Made by a program: the position numbers and the translations under genes. Below, in pieces: positions 55,977-63,512 of a DNA stretch of 64,000 nt. Source of the stretch: a virus; the IMG/VR virus record IMGVR_UViG_3300046694_000148, positions 1 through 64,000 of that record, one strand, 5' to 3'. Under the pieces are notes generated by a model. It saw nothing but the letters and a program-made list of their open reading frames with translations. It did not search any database and had not been told where the DNA came from. Numbering within the stretch: the first letter of the stretch is position 1; each line of letters begins with the position of its first letter.

Positions 55977-57269
55977 GTGACCGAGCACCGCATCAGCGTC
56001 GCGCAGATGCGTGACGCGATCAGGATGGTCGAGGAAGGCGGTCACTCCGTCTTCTCGCCATCCGGCTCGAAGATGTGGCTCGGTTGCGCGGGATCGCTGA
56101 TCCCAAACCTGTTCGCGCCGGATGATTCTGGCGAGGACGCGGCCTACGGAACCGTCGCCCACATGGTCGGCGAAACGTGGCTAACAGATGGGAAGCGTCC
56201 GAAGCACCTACTCGGCAAAACGTACTGGGTTGACGGCGAGGGCTTCGGGTTCTTCATCACCGTGGATGAGGTGATGATGGACTTCGTGAAACGGTATGTG
56301 GACTGGTGCAAGAACCTGCCAGGCGAGCATTTCGTTGAGACGCGCGTGGACTTCTCGCAGCTTACCCCGATCCCGAACCAGGGCGGCACCGCCGATCACT
56401 GCGCATGCACCTTTCAGCGCATGGTCATCACCGACCTGAAGATGGGCAAAGGGGTGCGGGTCTACGCGAAGGAAAATTCACAGGCATTGCTGTACGCCCT
56501 CGGATTCTTCTTCGCATGGGACTGGCTGTATGACTTCCGCGAGATCGTGATTCGGATCGCGCAGCCGCGCCTCGACGTGTTCGAGGAATGGGTCGTAGAT
56601 CGAGAGTACCTGCTGGCGTTTGCAGAGTACGTGCGTGAACGCGCAGCGGCAGCATGGGTGCAGAACGCACCTCGCACGCCGAGCGCAGAATCGTGCCAGT
56701 GGTGCCGCGTCCAATCGACGTGCGCCGCGAAGGCGAAGGTGGTGCTGGATCTGACCGGGGGCGCGTTCGACGACCTCGAAAAGCCAGTCACCGAGGCAGA
56801 CATGCTGTACTTCAAAGAGGTGCTGCATGACACCGATTCGCCGGACGTGTTGGCAGCGGCAACGCTGACGACGTATGAGTTAGAAAAGCTGTATGACTGG
56901 CGCGGCACGGTCGAGAAGTTCTTCAAGTCGGTGTGCGAAGAACTCGAACGCCGGGCACGCCTCGGTGAGAAGCTGAAGCTGCAAAAACTCGTGGAAGGCC
57001 GCTCGTTCAGGGTGTTCCGCAACAAGGAAAAGGCCGTCGAAGCATTGGTCGGCCTGGGCCTCGAAAGGGGTGATCTCGTGAAAGAGGAAATGGCATCCCC
57101 GGCCGAGGTTGAGAGGTTGCTTACAGCAGCAGGCCACAAGCGCAAGGACATTCCCGATCTGCTGAACGATCTGGTTTTCCGACCGCCTGGCAAAGCAACC
57201 CTGGCGTCCGTTCGTGACAGTAGGCCAGCATTGGCCGACAAGTACGACGACGCTTTTAGCGACGTGTGA
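55977..57269 (+). CDS. DUF2800 nuclease (Cas4/RecB-like)
   Basis: This 430-residue protein matches the phage DUF2800 family, PD-(D/E)XK nucleases. Key elements are C37 in W-L-G-C-A-G-S, G-T-V-A-H, catalytic-type G-G-T-A-D-H (about 136-141), V-I-T-D-L-K-M-G-K-G (about 150-159) and the triple Cys C-Q-W-C-R-V-Q-S-T-C near 240. The four cysteines fit a Cas4/AddB-style iron-sulphur site. It starts at GTG 55977 six bases after the previous stop, without a strong ribosome site. It likely processes DNA ends during recombination. Confidence 0.82.
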   Translation: MTEHRISVAQMRDAIRMVEEGGHSVFSPSGSKMWLGCAGSLIPNLFAPDDSGEDAAYGTVAHMVGETWLTDGKRPKHLLGKTYWVDGEGFGFFITVDEVMMDFVKRYVDWCKNLPGEHFVETRVDFSQLTPIPNQGGTADHCACTFQRMVITDLKMGKGVRVYAKENSQALLYALGFFFAWDWLYDFREIVIRIAQPRLDVFEEWVVDREYLLAFAEYVRERAAAAWVQNAPRTPSAESCQWCRVQSTCAAKAKVVLDLTGGAFDDLEKPVTEADMLYFKEVLHDTDSPDVLAAATLTTYELEKLYDWRGTVEKFFKSVCEELERRARLGEKLKLQKLVEGRSFRVFRNKEKAVEALVGLGLERGDLVKEEMASPAEVERLLTAAGHKRKDIPDLLNDLVFRPPGKATLASVRDSRPALADKYDDAFSDV

Positions 57270-57324
57270 CGAGTAGATCGTTAAACCGTTTTTATCGTGA
57301 AGTCCTTTTTTGGGAAAATCTGAA

Positions 57325-57966
57325 ATGAGTGCATTGGTTGTTAAAAAACGCGGCAAGAACTTCGTGCTGTACGAGAACGGCATGATCCGTGTCGATAACG
57401 TCCGCTTCTCCTATCCCCACGTCGATAAGCCGTGGAAGAAAGAGAGCGACAAGGGCGTGGCAAAGTACGGCCTGGTCGGCCTGCTGCCGAAGGAGACGCA
57501 CGAAGAAGCGAAGTCCGTGATTGCACAAGAAATCAAGCGCGTCCTGACTGAAGCCAAACTCACCGTACCGACCGACAAGAAATTCTTGCGCGACGGTGAC
57601 GCGAACGTCGATCCTGATGATCCCGACGCAGGCGAGAACTCTTACCGTGGTCACTGGTTCCTCAGTGCCCGCGAGACGAACCGCCCGACCTTGCGCGACA
57701 AGTCCGGCCGCAAGCTGGACCCGGTGGAAGACCTGCAAACCATCAATGAGCTTTTCTATGGTGGCGCATGGGGCCACATGCTGATTCGTCCGTGGGTTCA
57801 GAACAACGAGCACGGCAAGCGCATCAATGCTGGCCTGGTCGGCGCGATGTTCGCCAAAGACGACAAGGCGTTCGGCCAGGGTCGTGTCGATGACTCCGAT
57901 GCGTGGGATGACCACGCTTCCGGTGACACTGGCGGCAGCAGCAACGATGACGACGACGACCTGTAA
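57325..57966 (+). CDS. DUF2815 single-stranded DNA-binding protein
   Basis: This 213-residue protein starts at ATG 57325 (MSALVVKKRG); an upstream TTG is less likely. It fits the DUF2815 (T7 gp2.5-like OB-fold) family: G-M-I-R-V-D-N-V-R-F-S-Y-P-H-V, K-Y-G-L-V-G-L-L-P-K-E-T, N-S-Y-R-G-H-W-F-L-S-A-R, and W-G-H-M-L-I-R-P. The C-terminus (D-D-S-D-A-W-D-D then S-N-D-D-D-D-D-L) is acidic as in ssDNA-binding proteins that recruit partners. It lies between nuclease and polymerase genes. Confidence 0.82.
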   Translation: MSALVVKKRGKNFVLYENGMIRVDNVRFSYPHVDKPWKKESDKGVAKYGLVGLLPKETHEEAKSVIAQEIKRVLTEAKLTVPTDKKFLRDGDANVDPDDPDAGENSYRGHWFLSARETNRPTLRDKSGRKLDPVEDLQTINELFYGGAWGHMLIRPWVQNNEHGKRINAGLVGAMFAKDDKAFGQGRVDDSDAWDDHASGDTGGSSNDDDDDL

Positions 57967-57987
57967 CACCAACATGTAGCACCCGCG

Positions 57988-58023
57988 ACGCCGCAGCCTC
58001 ACAACCTGCGGCGTTGTTTCGTT
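57988..58023 (+). terminator. Intrinsic terminator after the ssDNA-binding protein gene
   Basis: A perfect 9-bp stem ACGCCGCAG / CTGCGGCGT with loop CCTCACAAC is followed by TGTTTCGTT. The T-tract is broken, so read-through into the polymerase gene is expected; this would keep polymerase below ssDNA-binding protein. Confidence 0.7.
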
Positions 58024-58035
58024 CTGAAAGAGCAC

Positions 58036-60204
58036 ATGCCAATCTCCACAAAAACATTCCTCGAAAAGCGGCCTGAAGCCGGGAGCGATACCGAGTGCTA
58101 CCGCGATTACTGGAGCATCGGCTTCATCAATCTGGACACCGGCAAGAAGGTCATCATCGAAAAATACGATGGCCTCGAACTCGACCGCCCGAAGATCGCG
58201 CGCATCATGCGCAAGTTCCGCCTGTACACGTTCAACGGCATCGGCTACGACATTCCGATGATCTGCCTGGCGATGGCCGGGGCCAGCAACGAACTGCTGA
58301 AGAAGGCCAGCGACGACATCATCGTCAACCGCCTGCGGCCGTACCAGTTCTTCGAGAAGTACGGCGTCGAGCCGCCCGAATGGCTGGACCACATCGACCT
58401 GTATGACGTAGCGCCAGGCGTCAAGCTGTCCCTGAAGAAGTACGGCGCACGCATGAACATGAAGCGCCTGCAAGAACTCCCCATCGACCCGAGCGAACCT
58501 GTCGGCGTGGCCCGCCGTCCGCTGATGCGCCGCTACCTCGGCAACGATCTTGAGACGACCCGCGAACTGGCCCTGAACCTGCGCGAAGAGATCGACATTC
58601 GCAACGAGATCAGCGCGGAATACGGCATCGACGTGCGCTCGAAGTCCGACGCGCAGATCGCCGAAACGCTAATCAAGGCTGAGGTCGAGCGCGTCACCGG
58701 CCGCAAGGTCGAGAAGCCGGTGGTCACGACGTTCGAGTTCAAGTACGAGCCACCACCGTTCATCAAGTTCAATACCCCGCTGCTGCAAAACGTGCTGAAG
58801 GTCGTGACCTCGGTGCGCTTCAAAGTGAGCGGCGAGAAGGACCTGCCGGGCGCGAAGAAAAAGAACTACGGCGTGGTGCGCCTGCCGCAAGAGATCAGCG
58901 ACATTAAGCTGCGCATCGGCTTCACCGACTACAAGATGGGCATCGGCGGCCTGCACTCGAAAGAGAAGCGCCGCTCGTTCCGCGCCGACGAAGACACGAT
59001 CATCGAAGACCGCGACGTGCGCGCCTACTACCCGCGCCTGATGCTCGCGTGCGGTTACGTCCCGGCCGCGCTGGGCCAGAACTTCCTGGGCGTGTTCTCC
59101 AAGTTCGTCAACCTGCGCGACAGCTACAAGGAGAAGGCCGCCGCGCTGAAGAAGGCTGGCGAAATGGGCCAGTCGATCAAGTACAAGAAGCGTTCCGACT
59201 CCTTCAAGATTGTTAATAACGGCACCTACGGAAAGACCGGCTCACCGTACGCCGTCGTCTACGCGCCGAAGCTGATGATCTCCACCACGATCACCGGGCA
59301 GTTGTCGCTGCTGATGCTGATCGAGGAACTGGAAGCCAACAGGTTCGCGGTGATCTCGGCGAACACTGACGGTATCGTGACCGTGATCCCGCGCGACCGC
59401 TACTGGCTGTTCAACGCCATCGTGTTCGAGTGGGAATGTGCGACCTCGTTCCAGACGGAAGCCGTGCGCTACCTGGGCGTGTTCTCGCGCGACGTGAACA
59501 GCTACATGGCCCTGGTCGAAGACGCGAAGGTGCCGGGCAAGGTCGCTGAGGTGAAGCGCAAGGGCCTGTTCGCAAAGGCTGGCCTGCAAGCGAAGCACGA
59601 TCCGACCTTCGACATTTGCTCGACCGCCGTGGTCGAATACCTGACGAACGGCGCTGACATCGAAGACACGATCATGCGGTGCGACGACATCACGCAGTTC
59701 ATCGGCGTCAAGCAGGTGGGCAACGTGAAAGTCGGCGACAAGATGGTCGGCGGCGGCTACGACTCGCATGGCAACTACCTCGGCAAAATGGTGCGCTGGT
59801 ACTACGCCGAGGGTGAGCGCGGATTCATTGCGAAGGCCAACGGCTCGCGCGTCGCGGGCACTACTGGCGCTTCTCCGGTCATGGATCTGCCTGACGACTT
59901 CCCCGACGACATCGACTACGCCTGGTACGTGCGCGAGGCGTATGCGCGCCTGGACGACATCGGCCTCGACGTGCGCAACCCGCGCCTGAACGGTCGTCAG
60001 GGCTACAAGCTGGGCGTGCTGCCGAAGATGAAGACGGTCCACATCATCGACCTGCAAAGCATGACGGCGCTGTGCGGCCGGGCCGAGAAGAACGTGCGCG
60101 AGCCGTGGGAAGAACTGAAGTTCTTGCCGGACGACATGCGCGTGTGCAAGACCTGCCGGGAAGAACGCGGCCTGCCTGAAGAGGAAGACGATGAGGACGA
60201 GTAA
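58036..60204 (+). CDS. Family B DNA polymerase with proofreading domain
   Basis: This 722-residue protein has 3'-5' exonuclease motifs: Exo I D18-T-E20, Exo II F-N-G-I-G-Y-D-I-P (66-74, D72) and Exo III Y-L-G-N-D-L-E-T-T (about 165-175). Polymerase motifs: A, E-D-R-D-V-R-A-Y-Y-P (about 323-332); B, K-I-V-N-N-G-T-Y-G-K (about 391-400); C, N-T-D-G-I-V (about 443-448), where most relatives have D-T-D-S. The core is shorter than T4 gp43. It ends in an acidic run (E-E-E-D-D-E-D-E) and overlaps the VRR-NUC gene by 14 bases. Confidence 0.85.
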   Translation: MPISTKTFLEKRPEAGSDTECYRDYWSIGFINLDTGKKVIIEKYDGLELDRPKIARIMRKFRLYTFNGIGYDIPMICLAMAGASNELLKKASDDIIVNRLRPYQFFEKYGVEPPEWLDHIDLYDVAPGVKLSLKKYGARMNMKRLQELPIDPSEPVGVARRPLMRRYLGNDLETTRELALNLREEIDIRNEISAEYGIDVRSKSDAQIAETLIKAEVERVTGRKVEKPVVTTFEFKYEPPPFIKFNTPLLQNVLKVVTSVRFKVSGEKDLPGAKKKNYGVVRLPQEISDIKLRIGFTDYKMGIGGLHSKEKRRSFRADEDTIIEDRDVRAYYPRLMLACGYVPAALGQNFLGVFSKFVNLRDSYKEKAAALKKAGEMGQSIKYKKRSDSFKIVNNGTYGKTGSPYAVVYAPKLMISTTITGQLSLLMLIEELEANRFAVISANTDGIVTVIPRDRYWLFNAIVFEWECATSFQTEAVRYLGVFSRDVNSYMALVEDAKVPGKVAEVKRKGLFAKAGLQAKHDPTFDICSTAVVEYLTNGADIEDTIMRCDDITQFIGVKQVGNVKVGDKMVGGGYDSHGNYLGKMVRWYYAEGERGFIAKANGSRVAGTTGASPVMDLPDDFPDDIDYAWYVREAYARLDDIGLDVRNPRLNGRQGYKLGVLPKMKTVHIIDLQSMTALCGRAEKNVREPWEELKFLPDDMRVCKTCREERGLPEEEDDEDE

Positions 60205-60481
60205 GCCGCGCATCGAGAGCGACAACACCAGCGACGCGCACAAATACGCCGAGCGCCGTGGCTGGTGGACGATCAAGGTCGATTCGCCGACCTGCAACGG
60301 CATCCCCGACCGCCTGTACCTGCGCCGTGGCCGGTACGTGTGGGTCGAGTGGAAGCGCCCTGGTCGCGGCGAGAACGGCCTGTCCGCGATTCAGGTAGTG
60401 CGCATCAAGGAAATGCGAGAGCACGGTGCAGAGGTGTACGTGCTCGACGATATTGAAGAGTTCAAGGAGATCATGAAATGA
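60191..60481 (+). CDS. VRR-NUC domain nuclease
   Basis: This 96-residue protein is a stand-alone VRR-NUC (PD-(D/E)XK) domain: G-I-P-D-R-L-Y-L (about 38-45), V-W-V-E-W-K-R-P (about 51-58) and S-A-I-Q (about 66-69) give the D...E-x-K...Q signature. Phage members nick or cut structured DNA. It overlaps the polymerase and helicase genes on either side (14 and 4 bases). Confidence 0.85.
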   Translation: MRTSKPRIESDNTSDAHKYAERRGWWTIKVDSPTCNGIPDRLYLRRGRYVWVEWKRPGRGENGLSAIQVVRIKEMREHGAEVYVLDDIEEFKEIMK

Positions 60482-62262
60482 TGCGCGAGTCGCACGCCCT
60501 GAAGGCGATTGTCGAAGGCATACGCGCGAAGTTCTACGACGTGGAACTGACACGCGAGCAGTTGCACGAGTATCAGCGCATCGGCTACAACTTCCTGAAG
60601 GAGAATCCATTCTCCGCGCTGTTCATCGACATGGGCCTGGGCAAAACGGTCACGTCGCTGACGCTGATCGCCGACCTGCTGGCCGAGTTCGCCGACGACA
60701 ACAAGGTGCTGGTGATCGGGCCGCTGAAGGTGGCGACCCGTACCTGGCCGGACGAGATCAGGAAGTGGAAACACCTGGCGCATTTGAATCATTCGGTCAT
60801 CCACGTCGATGAGGACGACCCGCGCATCAAAGAGGCGTACAAGGCCGCATATCGCTACGAGAAGGCGCACAGCAGCGAGCAGTTCCCATCGAAGCGCGAG
60901 AAGGAAGCCATTCAGCACGCGACCCGCGTGGCCGCACAGAAGCGCGAGGAACTGCGCATCGCCGCAACGCTCAATTCGGCCTCGGTCCACATGATTAGCC
61001 GCGACTGGATCGACTGGCTCGTCACGTACTACCGAGTAGCGAAGAAGCCCTGGCCGTATCGCACCATCATCATCGACGAATCGAGCGGCTTCAAGGACCA
61101 CAACTCGGGGCGCTTCAAGGCGCTCCAGATGCTCGTCGATAACGGCAAGGTGGATCGCCTGCACCTGCTGACGGCGACGCCCGCCACCGAGGGCTACATG
61201 GGCCTCTTCCCGCAGATCTACCTGCTGGACCGTGGCAAGCGTCTCGGCCGCAACGTGACCTCCTACCGCGAACGCTATTTCACCGAGGACCGATACACCC
61301 GCAAATGGAAGCTGCGGCCCGACGCCGAAAAAGAGATCCTGGCGAAGATCACCGACATCTGCCTGGTGATGAAGGAAGAGGATTATCTGCCGAAGGTGCC
61401 GCCGCTGTTCGTGAACCGCAACGTGTTCATGACGCCCGAGCAGCGCACCCTGTACCTGACGATGGAAAAGGACATGGTAGTGACGCTCGACGACGGCACA
61501 GAGGTCCAGGCCGAGACGGCTGCGGCGCTGTCGGCGAAGCTGCTGCAAATGGCATCCGGCGTGCTGTACGACACGAAGCTGGAGCCAGGACAAACCGAGG
61601 AAGACGATCACGTCAAGATCACCAAGATCCACAAGATCCACGAGCACAAGATCGAAGAGTTGAAGCAGATCGTGGAAGAGGCGCAGGGCAAGCCGATCCT
61701 CGTCGGCTATCACCACCGTTCGTCAAGGGATCGACTGCTGAAGGCTTTCCCGCAAGCGGTCAAGATGGACAAGGACGGCAAGAACATCAAGAAGTGGAAC
61801 CAGGGGAAGATACCGATCCTGCTGATGCACCCGCAGTCGGGCGGGCACGGCCTGAACCTGCAAGCCGGTGGTCACATCATCGTATTCTTCGACATACCGT
61901 GGTCGCTCGAACTCTACCTTCAGTTCATCGGTCGCCTGGCGCGCCAGGGCCAGAAGCACCGCGTCACGGTCTTCCTGCTGGTCTGCAAGGACACGCTCGA
62001 CGAAACCGTGGTCAAGGCCCTGACGGCGAAAGAGGACGCGCAGGACCAGCTATTCAAGATCCTGAAACGCATGCGTCATCGCCTGCGGTCGCTGCTAAAG
62101 GGGCGCAAGATCAAGGCCGACGATCCCGAGTGGGACAAGGTGGTCGATGTGCTGACCGGCTTCGCGGATCTCGACGACGACATGGTGTCGAAGGGTGTAA
62201 CGATTGGCGATGGCCTGCGCGACGAAGAACTCGTGGCCGCCATCGACGACGACGAACTTTGA
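60478..62262 (+). CDS. SNF2-like superfamily 2 helicase
   Basis: This 594-residue protein has Q-region F-L-K-E-N-P, Walker A M-G-L-G-K-T (about 51-56), motif II I-I-D-E-S-S (D-E-S-S, about 198-203), motif III T-A-T-P-A-T (about 230-236), motif V S-G-G-H-G-L-N-L-Q and motif VI Q-F-I-G-R-L-A-R-Q-G-Q (about 481-491). It fits SNF2-type helicases of phage replication modules. It starts by ATGA overlap with the VRR-NUC gene and ends A-A-I-D-D-D-E-L. Likely role is fork or recombination remodelling. Confidence 0.88.
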   Translation: MMRESHALKAIVEGIRAKFYDVELTREQLHEYQRIGYNFLKENPFSALFIDMGLGKTVTSLTLIADLLAEFADDNKVLVIGPLKVATRTWPDEIRKWKHLAHLNHSVIHVDEDDPRIKEAYKAAYRYEKAHSSEQFPSKREKEAIQHATRVAAQKREELRIAATLNSASVHMISRDWIDWLVTYYRVAKKPWPYRTIIIDESSGFKDHNSGRFKALQMLVDNGKVDRLHLLTATPATEGYMGLFPQIYLLDRGKRLGRNVTSYRERYFTEDRYTRKWKLRPDAEKEILAKITDICLVMKEEDYLPKVPPLFVNRNVFMTPEQRTLYLTMEKDMVVTLDDGTEVQAETAAALSAKLLQMASGVLYDTKLEPGQTEEDDHVKITKIHKIHEHKIEELKQIVEEAQGKPILVGYHHRSSRDRLLKAFPQAVKMDKDGKNIKKWNQGKIPILLMHPQSGGHGLNLQAGGHIIVFFDIPWSLELYLQFIGRLARQGQKHRVTVFLLVCKDTLDETVVKALTAKEDAQDQLFKILKRMRHRLRSLLKGRKIKADDPEWDKVVDVLTGFADLDDDMVSKGVTIGDGLRDEELVAAIDDDEL

Positions 62263-62272
62263 AAGGAGCAGT

Positions 62273-62635
62273 ATGGCGGTGTACGTGGACGATATGCGAG
62301 CGAAGTACGGCAGGATGGTCATGTGCCACATGCTCGCCGATAGCGATGAAGAACTACACGCGATGGCCGACAAGATCGGCGTCGCGCGGCGCTGGTGGCA
62401 ATCGCCGCAGAAGACCAGCGGCAGTCACTACGACATCGCGTTGAGCAAGCGCGCTGTTGCGGTAGCTGCCGGTGCCGTCGAAATCACCTGGCGACAGGCT
62501 GGCTCGATGAACACGCGGCGACGTGTGACCGGAAGCCTCGGCGATCCCGCCGACGCCGAAGCCTGGCTTTCCGACTACCTGGCAAAGCGCCGCGCCGAGA
62601 AGGCCGCGCGAGAAGCAGAGGACGACGAACTTTGA
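62273..62635 (+). CDS. DUF4031 protein
   Basis: This 120-residue protein starts at ATG 62273 with an AAAGGAGC site. It matches DUF4031: M-A-V-Y-V-D-D-M-R-A-K-Y-G-R-M-V-M-C-H-M, then S-D-E-E-L-H-A-M-A-D-K-I-G, W-W-Q, S-H-Y-D-I-A-L-S-K-R and A-V-A-A-G-A-V-E-I. The biochemical role of the family is unknown. A Lys/Arg/Glu helix carries the end E-A-E-D-D-E-L. Confidence 0.85.
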   Translation: MAVYVDDMRAKYGRMVMCHMLADSDEELHAMADKIGVARRWWQSPQKTSGSHYDIALSKRAVAVAAGAVEITWRQAGSMNTRRRVTGSLGDPADAEAWLSDYLAKRRAEKAAREAEDDEL

Positions 62636-62670
62636 ATTCGTTCTGACGTTTCCTGCAAGCATGTAAGATG

Positions 62671-62695
62671 CCGACCTATTCAATGGATAGGTCGG
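62671..62695 (+). promoter_or_regulatory. Perfect 9-bp inverted repeat in front of the small HTH gene
   Basis: CCGACCTAT and ATAGGTCGG flank TCAATGG, ending 3 bases before the ATG at 62699. It could be an operator or an RNA hairpin masking the ribosome site. No T-tract follows, so it is not a terminator. A weak promoter (TAAGAT as -10 at about 62664-62669) lies just upstream. Confidence 0.65.
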
Positions 62696-62698
62696 TAA

Positions 62699-62935
62699 AT
62701 GGATAAACAGTATAAATTGTTAGCGGACTTCGAGGCCCTGGTCGGCCTCAAGCCTGCGCAGGCGTGCCAGTTGCTCGGCATCGCCTATTCCACCTACGCG
62801 GCGTATCGCAACTGCGGTCGCCCGCTCCAGCCGTATCACCACAATCACATCGCCGACATTTCGCTCATTGCGAAGCTGTCCTCGCGCGCACTCAAAAAAC
62901 TTATCGACGAGCGAATCAATGGTCAAACGAACTGA
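62699..62935 (+). CDS. Small HTH protein before the terminase genes
   Basis: This 78-residue protein has an HTH at about 17-38 (L-K-P-A-Q-A-C-Q-L-L-G-I-A-Y-S-T-Y-A-A-Y-R-N-C), followed by Y-H-H-N-H-I and a C-terminal helix (SSRALKKLIDERI). It probably regulates the late operon or itself through the adjoining inverted repeat. No clear Shine-Dalgarno is seen. It overlaps the small terminase start by 17 bases. Confidence 0.65.
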   Translation: MDKQYKLLADFEALVGLKPAQACQLLGIAYSTYAAYRNCGRPLQPYHHNHIADISLIAKLSSRALKKLIDERINGQTN

Positions 62936-63512
62936 ACTAACCGATGACACTACGCGCGCCATCCTGTACGACGGCGCGAACCTGTCGCAGCTTGGTCAAC
63001 TGTTCAGGATGGACCACCGCAGCATCGTTGCGAAGATCCACACCTGCAAGCCGATTGGCACGCGCAACGGTGCGGACATCTACGCGGTACACGAGGTTGC
63101 ACCATTCCTCGTGAAGCCCGCGTACGACATCGAGACGTACATCAAGAAGATGCACCACAACGACCTGCCGAAGATGCTCACCAAAGAGTTTTGGGCAGGC
63201 CAGCGGTCGCGCCAGGAATTCGAGCAGCGCGAGGGCAACCTGTGGCCGACAGATCGCGTCGTCAGCGTCATCGGCGAGATCATGAAGCTGGTGAAGATGA
63301 GCATTCGCTTGAACGCCGACGCGGTGGACCGCCAGGCCGAACTGAGCGACCGCCAGCGCGGCATCGTGAAGGCCCTCGGCGACGGCCTGCTGGAGACGCT
63401 GTATGCAACGGTGATCGAGAAGTTCGCCGAGAAGCCGACGAACCTGGCCGTGCAGGAACGCGCCGAGCAGGTGGTCACTGAATTGAAGGACGAGGAAGAC
63501 GATGAACTTTAA
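62919..63512 (+). CDS. Terminase small subunit (DUF1441-like)
   Basis: This 197-residue protein starts at ATG 62919 (MVKRTELTDD), inside the end of the HTH gene. The N-terminal HTH (I-L-Y-D-G-A-N-L-S-Q-L-G-Q-L-F-R-M-D-H-R-S-I) and the following I-Y-A-V-H-E-V-A-P-F-L resemble Nu1/DUF1441 small terminases. A helical middle (E-F-W-A-G-Q-R-S-R-Q-E-F) suits oligomerisation. It directly precedes the large subunit. It ends K-D-E-E-D-D-E-L; the GATGAACTT codons for D-E-L contain the large terminase ATG. Confidence 0.78.
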   Translation: MVKRTELTDDTTRAILYDGANLSQLGQLFRMDHRSIVAKIHTCKPIGTRNGADIYAVHEVAPFLVKPAYDIETYIKKMHHNDLPKMLTKEFWAGQRSRQEFEQREGNLWPTDRVVSVIGEIMKLVKMSIRLNADAVDRQAELSDRQRGIVKALGDGLLETLYATVIEKFAEKPTNLAVQERAEQVVTELKDEEDDEL

